DNA of 64,000 bases from Novipirellula aureliae (lineage in GTDB: Bacteria; Planctomycetota; Planctomycetia; Pirellulales; Pirellulaceae). Positions within the stretch are counted from its first letter, which is position 1. Each line of letters starts with the position of its first letter. The stretch lies in the NCBI RefSeq assembly GCF_007860185.1, contig NZ_SJPY01000003.1:62001-126000 (forward strand). Reading direction: 5' to 3'. The notes under the pieces are model-generated. The model was not told where the DNA came from and did no database searches. It saw nothing but the letters and a program-made list of their open reading frames with translations. Below, one piece after another: positions 1-9,088 of the stretch. A program made the position numbers and the translations under genes.

Positions 1-1893
1 CTGAGTGTAACCACGTTTTGACATTCTCTGGACAAACTCATTGTGTTTCTGTTCCGCTTCGTTGTCCTTCTTCGCGCCGAAACTGATCACTGGCAACAAC
101 TCCTCGATCTGGCTAAACATTCTCTTTTCGATGACATCACGGATTTTCTCATATGAATTCCAACTTGGGTTTTGGCCTTCATTTTTGGCGCGGGCGCGGA
201 GCGCAAACTTGACGACCTCGTACCGGAAATCCTTGGTGTTTGCGATGCCCGCGGGATGTTCAATCTTTTCAAGTTCCTCGTTCAAAATATCGCGGTCCAT
301 TAATTGACCAGTGTCGGGATCTTTGAAGTCTTGATCGTCAATCCACGCATCGGCATAGGAGATGTATCGATCGAAAAGGTTTTGTCCATAGCTGTGGTAC
401 GATTCGAGGTAAGCTTTACGAATCTCGTTGCCGATGAACTCGGCGTACCGAGGCGCCAATTCCTCTTTAACAAACTCAATATACTCTTGCTCGACATCTT
501 CGGGTAACTGTTCGCGGCGGATCGATTGCTCGAGGACATACATCAAGTGAACGGGATCGGCAGCCACCTCTTCGGTGTCAAAGTTGAAGGTTTCGGAAAG
601 GATTTTGTATGCGAAGCGCGTCGAAACTCCCTCCATCCCTTCGCTAACGCCAGCAGCATCGTGGTATTCTTGGACCGTGCGAGCTTGCGGGTCGGTATCC
701 TTCAACGACTCACCATCGTAGACTCTCATTTTGGCATAGAGGCTCGAATTGTCATGCTCTTTGAGACGGGTTAGCACGGAAAACCGAGCCATCATTTCAA
801 GTGTATCGGGAGCACAAGGAGCGTTGCCGAGTTCGCTGTTTTGAACCAGCTTTTCGTAGATCATCTTCTCTTCGGTCACGCGTAAACAATAGGGGACCTT
901 CACGACACAAATACGGTCGAGGAAGGCTTCGTTGTTTCGGTTGGCACGAAAACTCTCCCACTCCGACTCATTCGAATGAGCCAAGACCGCTCCTTGATAC
1001 GGCATCGCGCCCACGTTCTCGGTACCCACGTAGCTGCCGTCTTGGGTCGCTGTTAGCAACGGATGCAGCATCTTGAGGGGCGCCTTGAACATTTCGACAA
1101 ACTCCAACAAGCCTTGTGTGGTCCGATTCAATCCTCCGGTGTAGGAGTAGGCATCCGCGTCATCTTGCCCAAAGTGCTCTAATTTGCGGATGTCAACTTT
1201 GCCGACGAGCGACGAGATGTCCTGGTTGTTCTCGTCGCCAGGTTCCGTTTTCGTTACACAGCACCTTCGCTGTTCCGATGGCACGACACGAACGACTGAG
1301 AATTTTGAGATGTCGCCGCCATACTCGTCGAGCCGTTTGACGGCCCATGGCGACATATACCCAGGCAATCTTCGCCGCGGAATACCGTAGTCATCCTCTA
1401 ACAGCATTCCCATCGTGTTGGGATCGAACAGCCCGAGCGGACTCTCGTAAATCGGGCTAACTTCGTCGTCGGCGCACAAAACGTAAACGGGCCGCTTTTC
1501 CATCATCCGTTTAAGTTGTTCGCTGATCGAACTTTTACCACCGCCAACCGGGCCGAGTAGATAAAGAATCTGTTTCCGTTCCTCAAGTCCTTGGGCTGCA
1601 TGACGAAAATAGCTGACGATCCGTTCGATCGTTTCCTCAAGCCCAAAAAAATTACTGAATGACCTGTAACGTTTGATTGTCCGGTTCATAAAAATCCGCC
1701 CTAGACGCGAATCTTGGGACGTATCAAACAGTTCCGGCTCTCCGATCGCATCGACCATTCGCTCGGCCGCAGAAGCGTAGAGCGAAGCATCTTTGGAGGC
1801 ACTTTCGAGAAACTCTTTGAGTGTCATTTTGACTTGTTTATGCTTCTCGTAATTCTCGCTGTAGAGACGCAAAATATCCGTTGGGTTCGTCAT
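1..1893 (-). CDS. prkA: PrkA-family serine protein kinase (3' end outside window)
   Basis: The protein reads from an ATG at 1893 and stays open to the window edge, giving 631 residues; the usual PrkA length is about 640-690, so only the last few tens of residues are missing. PrkA couples an AAA+ type ATPase to a C-terminal kinase-like domain and acts in stress and stationary-phase signalling, often beside yeaH and spoVR. Visible signs are the N-terminal LKEFLESA region, a Walker A GPVGGGKSS near residue 114, an acidic VYVLCADDEVSPIYESPLGL stretch, SHSNESEW-type sensor sequence (AHSNESEWESF) and the C-terminal EELLPVISFGAKKD motif that is typical of the family. No partner gene is visible because the left side is outside the window. 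It is transcribed toward the window edge. Confidence 0.95.
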   Translation of the reverse strand, partial: MTNPTDILRLYSENYEKHKQVKMTLKEFLESASKDASLYASAAERMVDAIGEPELFDTSQDSRLGRIFMNRTIKRYRSFSNFFGLEETIERIVSYFRHAAQGLEERKQILYLLGPVGGGKSSISEQLKRMMEKRPVYVLCADDEVSPIYESPLGLFDPNTMGMLLEDDYGIPRRRLPGYMSPWAVKRLDEYGGDISKFSVVRVVPSEQRRCCVTKTEPGDENNQDISSLVGKVDIRKLEHFGQDDADAYSYTGGLNRTTQGLLEFVEMFKAPLKMLHPLLTATQDGSYVGTENVGAMPYQGAVLAHSNESEWESFRANRNNEAFLDRICVVKVPYCLRVTEEKMIYEKLVQNSELGNAPCAPDTLEMMARFSVLTRLKEHDNSSLYAKMRVYDGESLKDTDPQARTVQEYHDAAGVSEGMEGVSTRFAYKILSETFNFDTEEVAADPVHLMYVLEQSIRREQLPEDVEQEYIEFVKEELAPRYAEFIGNEIRKAYLESYHSYGQNLFDRYISYADAWIDDQDFKDPDTGQLMDRDILNEELEKIEHPAGIANTKDFRYEVVKFALRARAKNEGQNPSWNSYEKIRDVIEKRMFSQIEELLPVISFGAKKDNEAEQKHNEFVQRMSKRGYTQ

Positions 1894-2058
1894 GGCTCAC
1901 TCGCACGGCAAGAGAAAAAGACTGCGAAGAACAATCGTGACACTATTATAAGATCGCATGGCGATTGCCCCCAAATCATTTGGCTCAAGAAACGGCCAAA
2001 GAACAAGCCCTAACTCATTGCTTGATAGAGGTTTGCGAAAAGAAAAGAAAACTGGATT

Positions 2059-2340
2059 TCACATCAAGCGACGGGGGGATGCGTCATCAGGTTCGGCATC
2101 CAACGGCCGATCGATCCGAAAGAGTAGCTGAGTCAACCATGCCGAGCGGCAACATAGAAACAGTCCAAAGACCAACGCGACCGTGCCGGAAAACCAGCCG
2201 AAGACTTCGGGTGGCTCCGTTAAGAAATAGCTAGCATATCGGCTTGCGAGAAACGCCCAAACGAATGCGGAGACGGCCCGAAACAGCAGCCACAGCCCGA
2301 GCAACTTGCAGGCAACGTTAAACAGGGAACGCTCCGTCAT
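2059..2340 (-). CDS. small membrane protein of unknown function
   Basis: A 93-residue protein with two hydrophobic segments (about residues 9-32 and 46-70) and a charged C-terminal tail (RIDRPLDAEPDD), so it probably sits in the inner membrane. Its ATG overlaps the stop codon of the upstream secreted-protein gene by four bases (ATGA), which indicates translational coupling. I do not recognise a family. The neighbour relationship suggests it works with, or is simply co-expressed with, the secreted protein. Confidence 0.7.
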   Translation of the reverse strand: MTERSLFNVACKLLGLWLLFRAVSAFVWAFLASRYASYFLTEPPEVFGWFSGTVALVFGLFLCCRSAWLTQLLFRIDRPLDAEPDDASPRRLM

Positions 2341-3167
2341 TCGCCTGACCGAAGTGAAAGGATGAGTGGTTCATCGCCAGCGGCGGCAATTTCGAGATCG
2401 CCCCAAACCCGTGTTTTGGAAACTCCGTCGGCGGTCCCTTTGAATGTCAAAGAGTATTCGCCTTTGGGTAATTTTGAAAAGGCAAACGCCGGCCTTGGTC
2501 CGCCCACTTCGATGTTCGCACCAGGCTCGATGTTGTCAGGAGCGGGCGATAGGGTGAATGTGCCTCGTAGGGTACTACCCGTATCGACGCGTCCCTTGAT
2601 GACTCCAGTTTCGGAACCGTTTTCCGCATCATCCGATTCCTCGTCTACGGAAGCCAATTTGTCGTCCGAGCTTACATCCGCAGTCGTGGATGAATTGCCG
2701 CTTTTCGCATAGCCCGCCGAAATCACTCGGTTCAATTTCTGCGAACCGTCGCTGGCGATCTTGATCGCATCGACATTCATTTTTCCATCAAGCACCGTCA
2801 ATGCGAAATGCATCGTTGCGTCGTCGGCTGAAAGCGTCGTAAAAGCAAGTATGGTATCCTTTGGCACACTCTCGTCCCCGTCAAACGGGGACAATAAATG
2901 CAGCGTTTCAGCAGACCCAAATTTACCTTGGCCCGATTGGGTTTGCAAAAAGAATTGGATCCCAAGTTGATCGCCCTGCAATGCGATTTCTAATTTGGGG
3001 ACCGCATAATTTGACTCTTCAGAAATCTCCCAAACGCCTGCGAGCGACTTCTGTTGGGCAGCCAAACTCGGTCGCTTCTCATCCTGGGCTCGCAAGACGC
3101 CTGGCGAAGACAAGCCAATTGCTAGGAAACAAACGACGCCAATACAAAGCCTCGACCTGGTTTTCAT
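2337..3167 (-). CDS. secreted protein of unknown function
   Basis: Start taken at the ATG at 3167; the frame is open to a TTG at 3179, but the ATG version begins directly with a clean signal peptide (MKTRSRLCIGVVCFLAIGLS, cleavage likely after LRAQ). The mature part, about 245 residues, contains an Asp/Glu/Ser-rich low-complexity stretch around residues 160-185 and a C-terminal beta-rich portion (GEYSLTFKG) that resembles generic carboxypeptidase-regulatory-like folds seen in planctomycete secreted proteins. The phrase SLAGVWEIS near the mature N-terminus recalls lipocalin-like or TIGR-type 'GTW' beta-barrel starts, but this is only a resemblance. It forms a two-gene unit with the small membrane protein downstream. 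Confidence 0.75.
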   Translation of the reverse strand: MKTRSRLCIGVVCFLAIGLSSPGVLRAQDEKRPSLAAQQKSLAGVWEISEESNYAVPKLEIALQGDQLGIQFFLQTQSGQGKFGSAETLHLLSPFDGDESVPKDTILAFTTLSADDATMHFALTVLDGKMNVDAIKIASDGSQKLNRVISAGYAKSGNSSTTADVSSDDKLASVDEESDDAENGSETGVIKGRVDTGSTLRGTFTLSPAPDNIEPGANIEVGGPRPAFAFSKLPKGEYSLTFKGTADGVSKTRVWGDLEIAAAGDEPLILSLRSGE

Positions 3168-3357
3168 TGCGATTCTCAACTCAAAATGGGATGACTGGTG
3201 AAATAGGGGGAAGGGATATCACCTAGCCCCCTCTTCCGAGACTGCCCCATGATAGCTTGAAACGAGAAGGAGACGTTGGACGCATTTGTAAGCCGGGTCA
3301 GATTTTCCGAAGAAATTCTAATACTTCTCAGAAAACGCCGCCGGCGATTGCTGCCGT

Positions 3358-3718
3358 ACTCCTTCTCGTGCTCCTTCTCGTACTCGTGCTCGTGCTCCTA
3401 CTCGTGCTCGTACTCGTGCTTGAAGTGTCGTGGGCGTCCGAACGCGAGCACGAGTGCTATTCTATTGAGCACGAGTACGAGTACCATTTCATTGAGCACG
3501 AGCACGAGTACCATTTCATTGAGCACGAGCACGAGTACCATTTCATTGAGTACGAGTACGAGTACGAGCACCATTTCATTGAGTACGAGTACGAGTACGA
3601 GCACCATTTCATTGAGTACGAGTACGAGTACCATTTCATTGAGCACGAGCACGAGCACGAGCACGAGTACGAGGACCGTTTCATTGAGCACGAGTACCAG
3701 CACGAGTTACTTGCTAAT
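3358..3718. repeat. inverted array of GAGYAC hexamers with CATTTCATT spacers
   Basis: This sits in the 810-base spacer between two divergent genes. The left part (about 3358-3422) is a run of CTCGTG/CTCGTA/CTCCT hexamers; the right part (about 3443-3718) is the reverse complement type, runs of two to five GAGCAC or GAGTAC hexamers separated by seven nearly identical 9-mers CATTTCATT (one is CGTTTCATT). Because unit lengths are multiples of three, both strands carry long open frames with repeats such as EHEYE, STSTS and LVLVL; these are products of the repeat, not evidence for genes. The two arms can pair into a long cruciform or RNA hairpin. The rest of the spacer shows nothing convincing. 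Confidence 0.9.
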
Positions 3719-3977
3719 CTTGGATCCGATTAGCGAGAAGTGTCGAAAATCTGAGTTTTTGGCGGGGGGGGGAGAGCTGCGAATGCGGTTTAACGACTAG
3801 ATCATTGAGCACCCAAGAAAACTCTGGATATGAATTGCACTGCCCGAAGCCGCCCATTTGCATTAAAATCGAAATTGAACGATCTGTCTCGCTTCCCATT
3901 GACTATTCTCATTGACTCGATCTATGTCTTCGCCATTGCCTTTATTTAACCAACGTCAAGCCAAGAGGTGGCTGCCG

Positions 3978-5930
3978 ATGTCAGTGTTGCGTCTTGCCGC
4001 AATGCAGGTTGTCCTTTTGGTTGGATTATCTCCCACGATCGTGGCTGCCGAGCAGACTGGCGGCGGCGATGATATTGCGTCGACCGCTATCGCTGAGAAA
4101 GAGGAAAGTCAAACAAGTCAAAGCCGGATCGATTTTCTCATTGAGCAACTCGGTAGCGAGAGCTATGCGACGCGAGTTCGTGCCCGCGAATCGTTACAGC
4201 GAATTGGGCTCGAAGCATTCGATGATCTATACTCGGCCCAGAATCATACTGATTCTGAAATTGCAATGACTGCACGGCACTTGGTTAGTAGTTTGCTAGT
4301 AAGTTGGTCGAAGGAAACCGATCCCGAAGCCGTGCGTCAGACGCTGCACGAGTATGGCGCGCAAAGCGAAGACGAGCGTCGCAGCCGAATTGCACGCTTG
4401 GCAGAATTGCCAAACCGAGCGGGCGTCCCTGCTTTGGTTCGACTCACTCGCTTCGAAACCTCATTGTCGTTGAGCCGCGTTGCCGCCCTTTCTCTGATGC
4501 AACAACCTGTAAGTGAAGTGAAGGCCTCTCGCCTAGAAACGGTAGAGAAAATTCGTAGCGATTTGGGTGAACGCAAACCAGATGCTCGGGCTCCACTCAA
4601 GTGGCTTGCTGCTTATGCAAACGATTTGGAAAAGGAAAAGTTTGACACTCAACGGTGGCGTGATTTAATCGCTGACCAGCGAAGGCAGCTCGACACCGTC
4701 AGCGCTGACCAAACGACTCGCTCCTCCGTTTTGGAATTGATTCGCTTGGCTGCGAACTTAGCTTGGCTGAATCAACAATCCGACGATGCGTTGACACTCG
4801 TTTCCGAGAATTTGGATCTGATTCCACCTACCACTCGTGACTTGAGTGAGGCCTGCGCGTGGGCAATCAAAACGGGTTTGTATTCGATCGTGTTGGAGTT
4901 AAAAGCTCGACACCAAAAGAACTTTGATAGCCAACCGATGCTGCTTTATTCGGCGGCCGAAGCGACCAAGGCGAGCGGTGAACGAGAGGAAGCCGAGCGA
5001 CTCGCACGATTGGCGTTCGAAATCAACGCGTTGCCCGATAGTGAAGCAGAGCGGACGAAGATCTCGCCCAACGATCTTTCGGAAGCCGCCGAATCGCATC
5101 GAGACAAAGCACAACAACTGCAGAGCCGTGGCCTATTCGATTGGGCCGAGAGAGAGTACCGAACCATTATCGATCACCTTGATGTCGTGTCCTTGACATC
5201 TGTACGATCTCGATTGTTGTTGTCTCAAATGCTGAGCGAACTCCAACGACATCAAGACGTGGTCGATCTGCTGACACCGCTCGCGGAGCGCGCCGAAAAA
5301 GACGAGGAGTTTCGTAAACGACTCAATTCGGTGCTAGCGAACTTTGATTTTGATAACATTCGCAGCGATATCCTTTGGCACCAAGGCTTGATCCACGTCG
5401 AGGCGTCAGAAATTGAAAAAGCGAAGTTGCTGTTAAAGGAGGCGTATCAAACAAGCCCGCGACAAGAGAATATCGATATTCTGATCTCAATGTACCGATT
5501 GGATCGCGATGACCCCCAATGGGTTGGCACCGTCAAGACGCTGCTCGAATCAAAAATTCATGAAACTCAACAATTGATTGACAGCATCGAGCGGATATTG
5601 CAGCGTCCCGGACGAAGTCTGCGTAGTAACGATGCACTCGCTGGCGCGTTAAATCAGTACGCTTGGCTGGTCGGAAACACCGATGGCGATAAGCAGAAAG
5701 CGGTGCACTACAGTGAACGATCGTTGACGTTGAGCCCGAATGATCCTGAAATCCTGGACACTTTGGCTCGCTGCTATTACTCCGTCGGCCAATTCGACAA
5801 AGCACTCGAAACCCAAAGGAAAGCGGTACAGCTAATGCCGAATTCCCCACAACTGCTCCGCCAACTCGAGCTTTTCAAAGCGAAGGTCGAAGAAACCTCC
5901 AACGCAAGTGTCAATCCAACGAAGAGTTAG
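3978..5930 (+). CDS. secreted or periplasmic TPR-repeat protein
   Basis: Start chosen at the ATG at 3978, preceded at a good distance by AGAGGTGG; this gives a 650-residue protein that opens with a signal peptide (MSVLRLAAMQVVLLVGL, cleavage near VAA-EQ). The frame is open upstream to an ATG at 3924 and a TTG at 3912, both without a ribosome site. Residues about 35-90 look like a HEAT-type repeat (ESYATRVRARESLQRIG, two-fold helix pattern), and the middle and C-terminus hold TPR-like helices, clearest in ILDTLARCYYSVGQFDKALE and the following RKAVQLMPNSPQLL. Such proteins are scaffolds; the partner is unknown. It stands alone. Confidence 0.85.
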   Translation: MSVLRLAAMQVVLLVGLSPTIVAAEQTGGGDDIASTAIAEKEESQTSQSRIDFLIEQLGSESYATRVRARESLQRIGLEAFDDLYSAQNHTDSEIAMTARHLVSSLLVSWSKETDPEAVRQTLHEYGAQSEDERRSRIARLAELPNRAGVPALVRLTRFETSLSLSRVAALSLMQQPVSEVKASRLETVEKIRSDLGERKPDARAPLKWLAAYANDLEKEKFDTQRWRDLIADQRRQLDTVSADQTTRSSVLELIRLAANLAWLNQQSDDALTLVSENLDLIPPTTRDLSEACAWAIKTGLYSIVLELKARHQKNFDSQPMLLYSAAEATKASGEREEAERLARLAFEINALPDSEAERTKISPNDLSEAAESHRDKAQQLQSRGLFDWAEREYRTIIDHLDVVSLTSVRSRLLLSQMLSELQRHQDVVDLLTPLAERAEKDEEFRKRLNSVLANFDFDNIRSDILWHQGLIHVEASEIEKAKLLLKEAYQTSPRQENIDILISMYRLDRDDPQWVGTVKTLLESKIHETQQLIDSIERILQRPGRSLRSNDALAGALNQYAWLVGNTDGDKQKAVHYSERSLTLSPNDPEILDTLARCYYSVGQFDKALETQRKAVQLMPNSPQLLRQLELFKAKVEETSNASVNPTKS

Positions 5931-5992
5931 TGCAGGCAATCTACACAATTCGCATGTGATGTTTCTGGGCCAATGACCCTTTTGGCTGCCTA

Positions 5993-6105
5993 GCGATTTG
6001 TCCAGATCAAAAATCAGGGTTGGTCGTAGTGGACGAGGTTACGAGTCCTTTACTGCACAGCGGTCCAAAAAAACTCGTTACCTCGTCCACTACCCTGAAA
6101 ATGGG
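5993..6105 (+). repeat. REP-like inverted-repeat element, copy 1
   Basis: A 21-base arm at 6026-6046 (GTAGTGGACGAGGTTACGAGT) is matched, with one mismatch, by its reverse complement at 6073-6093, leaving a 26-base loop. The 45 bases before and into the left arm, starting CTAGCGATTTGTCCAGAT, recur in inverted orientation at about 37263-37312. It lies just after the TPR gene, where it could act as a transcript-end hairpin, and directly before a second, unrelated repeat element. Confidence 0.8.
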
Positions 6106-6909
6106 GCTCTACAGAAGAATTTGTGGGTAAAAAGGAAGTCGCGGAAGTTTTTTTGGGGTCATGGTAGTCGCGATACCCATTGCCACACTTGCTCGACTCC
6201 CTCGATGCCTCGGAACAAGAAGCGACGCCGATCGAACATCACCTTGATGACCGCGAACGGTGTTTCGCCGAAATGACGGCGGCGACGGTACGCGATCTTG
6301 GACTCCTCCTTCGGCCTCTTGGCTCGGTGCCGACGATGGGCCGATTCGTGAACATCATCGATCACTTCTCGACCGACGTCGCATGGTTTCCAGGCTGGAG
6401 GCCGACATATCCTTGCCGGTGGTGTAAGCCACCGAATCCAAGGCGTTTAGGACGCCGCAAGGCCGGAGGCCGATACATCGATCGCGGGTGTGTCGCCCTC
6501 CGGGCGAGTGGTTCGGTTTCATCCATTTCGGTGGCTCACGCCACCGGCAAGGATGTTTCGGCCTCCGGCCTGTGGATCGTTTTGGCCTCCGGCCTGTGGG
6601 GCGTTTCGGCCTCCGGCCTGTGGGGCGATGGTGCAACTATCCACGGATCGAAGGGGCACGCCACCGGCAGCGGATGTTTCGGCCTCGGGGCTAGCTCTGC
6701 TGAGGAGCAACTTGCTTAGGGACAACGGGGTCAGGGAGGGAAGGATGTTTTGCTTGGCCTTGATAAAACCACTTGTTTTGCCGAGGTTTGTTTTTGAACG
6801 TTCGATTGCCGATACACCGAAAACATCCTTTTTGCCCAGCCGTGCCTGAAAGACCTACCCTTCGGTACTTGGGATGGATGAATCAACCCACGGATTCTTC
6901 GCTGGAGCC
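6106..6909. repeat. long dispersed repeat element, expanded copy
   Basis: The first 42 bases (6106-6147) match 27661-27701 and 57791-57832 almost exactly, and the last 68 bases (6842-6909, including TACCCTTCGGTACTTGGGAT) match 27861-27927, so the 804-base stretch is a longer version of the 267-base element at 27661. The extra middle is built from GC-rich units such as TTTCGGCCTCCGGCCTGTGG, repeated tandemly at about 6557-6625 and present in inverted form at 6388 and 6463. Open frames here, such as 6180-6719, have repetitive low-complexity translations and no recognisable motif, so I treat the whole 5931-6944 spacer as gene-free. It may be the remains of a mobile element. Confidence 0.75.
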
Positions 6910-6944
6910 AAACATTGAAGATTGACAAAGCGTTCGTCCCGATC

Positions 6945-7880
6945 TTAGTCCGAAAGGTATCGCCGTTGCGAGCGAATTGGATGAGCATGATCGGTGCGAA
7001 GTTTGGGGAAGTGGTGATGCTTGACTTCGATCGGGTCTCGAACAGGCTGGGTCTCTTGGTCGACTGCGTTGCTTTCTATCTGCCGGAGCCGAAGCGATTT
7101 GGCAACACCAAAGCTGTCAAACAACTCGACTGGAAACATCCCCATCACGCTGTCAGCTACTCGCCGATTGGCTCTTGGCAATGCTGGAGTCGGTGAAGTG
7201 CGACGAGTCAGCATATCATGCATGGCCAAATTGAAGAGCCAATAGGTGGTCTTCTGGGCCGCTGTTGTCTGGAGAACGCTCCAGCCGAAGTCGTCCGATT
7301 CTTCGGCGAAAGCAATCGCTCGATCCGCATCGATGGCATAGCGCACCGCACTACGACATTGCGGCATCATCCGTCCGAGAATCGCGTCGGTCCAATGCTC
7401 TACCCCTTGCCTCAAGCGGTTCAAACGCACCGCATCTCGTACCGAACTACCGCGTCCGAACAGCATCAGATGGTGGACGCGTGAACGGACTTCCATATGA
7501 CAATCGAAAACGCTTTCGGTAATCGGTGACAAATTCTGTTGCCCGCGTGACGCGTCGATATGATGTCCCACTGCAGCAACAATTCGGCATAACAATTCGC
7601 TGACGAGAATCTCCTCTAAAACACTGACATGGCGATTCCACCATTGTCCCATCGTATGGCGGTCGCCCTGTGATTCCGCACGGCGATAGCGAGCAATCAC
7701 TTGGTGCCACAATTCTAAGCGACTTCGGGTACTAACCCAGTAGGGTGTTACACTTGATGCAACCGCTTGTTCTTCGGCGTCTGTTTTTGAAGCACCACTC
7801 AATTGGCCAGCAAAATGGGTGACAGCGGGCACATGTTGTGACACAATGGCGGCAAGATCAGCGAGGTGGACAACATGCAT
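6945..7880 (-). CDS. conserved hypothetical protein, helical
   Basis: A 311-residue protein rich in His, Arg and Ala and predicted mostly helical by eye, with no signal peptide and no convincing membrane segment. I do not recognise a domain. Ordered features are a Trp-rich early part (residues about 47-60 and 80-86), a His/Arg-rich middle (MEVRSRVHHLMLFGRGSSVR) and a basic C-terminus (KHHHFPKLRTDHAH). Codon use and length support a real gene, and no other reading frame in the region looks better. Its 3' end lies 35 bases from the end of the long dispersed repeat. It is transcribed as a single gene. Confidence 0.65.
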   Translation of the reverse strand: MHVVHLADLAAIVSQHVPAVTHFAGQLSGASKTDAEEQAVASSVTPYWVSTRSRLELWHQVIARYRRAESQGDRHTMGQWWNRHVSVLEEILVSELLCRIVAAVGHHIDASRGQQNLSPITESVFDCHMEVRSRVHHLMLFGRGSSVRDAVRLNRLRQGVEHWTDAILGRMMPQCRSAVRYAIDADRAIAFAEESDDFGWSVLQTTAAQKTTYWLFNLAMHDMLTRRTSPTPALPRANRRVADSVMGMFPVELFDSFGVAKSLRLRQIESNAVDQETQPVRDPIEVKHHHFPKLRTDHAHPIRSQRRYLSD

Positions 7881-8421
7881 GAGATGAAAAATCCAAAGGG
7901 GCGTAAAGCGAAAGCGTTTCCTGGTTCTCTGTCAATTGAACCGGAAACATCGATGCTGTTACGAGATCGCAGATCCCGTACCCTCTAGGAAATTTCACAA
8001 TTAGCTCTTCTTCCGTATCGGCGCAAGTCCTTACACAGAAGAGGTTTGCTGAAATAGCGTCCTTGTTGAATTGCCGGCACTCATGGGAGGCATGTTGCAA
8101 AAAGGCAACCCCATGTTTCCATGCAGCGACGCAGTGGATGCGCAAAAAAACGGCCCAGGATTTTGCCCCCCGATGCAGAAAACGTCAAACGATTGCTGCT
8201 GAGAAAAAACCTAGACCGCTTTTAGGGAAGAGAAACGAATGAGTCACTTTGCCCCACACGTCGTTCGTCACTCGAATCAATACCCTTCTATGCATTAATT
8301 CGGCAATCGAAGTGTGTGACATTATTCGGATTGATTAAAAGGCTAATTTCAACGGACGAAGCGATAATCAGGAATATACCGGTAAACCGATAGAGAAGTG
8401 GACGGACGTATCGGCAAGAGC
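7881..8421. other. gene-free spacer between divergent genes
   Basis: This 541-base spacer separates the minus-strand hypothetical gene and the plus-strand cyclo-ligase gene. A 95-codon minus-strand frame at 7858-8145 overlaps the start of the downstream gene and has a composition unlike a protein, so I do not call it. The A+T content rises toward 8290-8400, where promoters for the cyclo-ligase gene are likely, but no clear -35/-10 pair stood out. Confidence 0.5.
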
Positions 8422-9012
8422 ATGTGTAACGATTTGGAACAAAACAACAAAGAACCATTCCGAAAGGCCGGGTATAGGGCGCGGCATTCATTGAAAGATA
8501 AATGCGCTGTCAGCGATAGGATTATTCAACGCGTCGTCCATTTACCTGAATTCCAACGGGCTCAGTGGGTCATGTGGTATGTAAGCACTCGATCGGAAGT
8601 CCAGACGCATCGGGCGATAGCGGAACAACTCTCAGACGCTAAAAAGATTGCGGTGCCCTTTTGTGAAGGGGGAACACTAAGACTGTTCCATTTGGAATCC
8701 TTGGCAGAACTCGAATCGGGGGCCTATAAGATTTTGGAGCCGAAAGTCGAACTTCGTCAGCGAAGTGGAAAAGTCGTCCGGCCCGAACAGCTTGACTTTC
8801 TATGTGTGCCTGGGGTCGCTTTCGATCGCCGCGGTGGTCGCGTCGGAAATGGAAAAGGCTATTACGATCGGTTTTTGCAGACCGTGCCCCAAACAGCGAA
8901 TCGAATAGGGCTGGCGTACGAATGCCAAATATTTGATCGAATCGTCGTGGAAGAGCACGACATCCTCATGCACCACGTCGTGACAGAAAATAGAGTGTAC
9001 ACTTGCGATTGA
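8422..9012 (+). CDS. 5-formyltetrahydrofolate cyclo-ligase
   Basis: Converts 5-formyl-THF to 5,10-methenyl-THF with ATP, returning a storage folate to one-carbon metabolism in the cytoplasm. The family signature is clear: an N-terminal RARHSLKDK Lys/Arg region for ATP, a central VWYVSTRSEVQT strand and helix, PEQLDFLCVPGVAFD and the hallmark GNGKGYYDRFL at about residues 145-155. The length of 196 residues is normal. Start taken at ATG 8422; a GTG at 8398 would add eight residues. It lies 76 bases before the GspE-type gene on the same strand and may share a transcript, although the two functions are unrelated. Confidence 0.93.
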   Translation: MCNDLEQNNKEPFRKAGYRARHSLKDKCAVSDRIIQRVVHLPEFQRAQWVMWYVSTRSEVQTHRAIAEQLSDAKKIAVPFCEGGTLRLFHLESLAELESGAYKILEPKVELRQRSGKVVRPEQLDFLCVPGVAFDRRGGRVGNGKGYYDRFLQTVPQTANRIGLAYECQIFDRIVVEEHDILMHHVVTENRVYTCD

Positions 9013-9088
9013 TTTTGATGCGGAAACCAATCGCTTAGCATCACTTCTGGGTAAGGCGATATTTCACTGAACACGAGGGAACGACCGA

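Noticed and set aside
1-1893. Several plus-strand frames across prkA
   Set aside because: The minus-strand frame is a complete PrkA; the plus-strand frames are shadows of it.
3257-3800. Long open frames on both strands in the hexamer array
   Set aside because: Their sequence (EHEYE, STSTSI, LVLVLN repeats) follows from the GAGYAC/CATTTCATT units, whose lengths are multiples of three; there is no domain and no ribosome site.
6180-6719. 179-codon plus-strand frame in the long dispersed repeat
   Set aside because: Built from repeat units (ASGLWG repeats), with no recognisable motif, and the compact copy of the element lacks it.
7858-8145. 95-codon minus-strand frame
   Set aside because: Overlaps the start of the gene at 6945-7880 and has a Cys-rich composition typical of non-coding frames.
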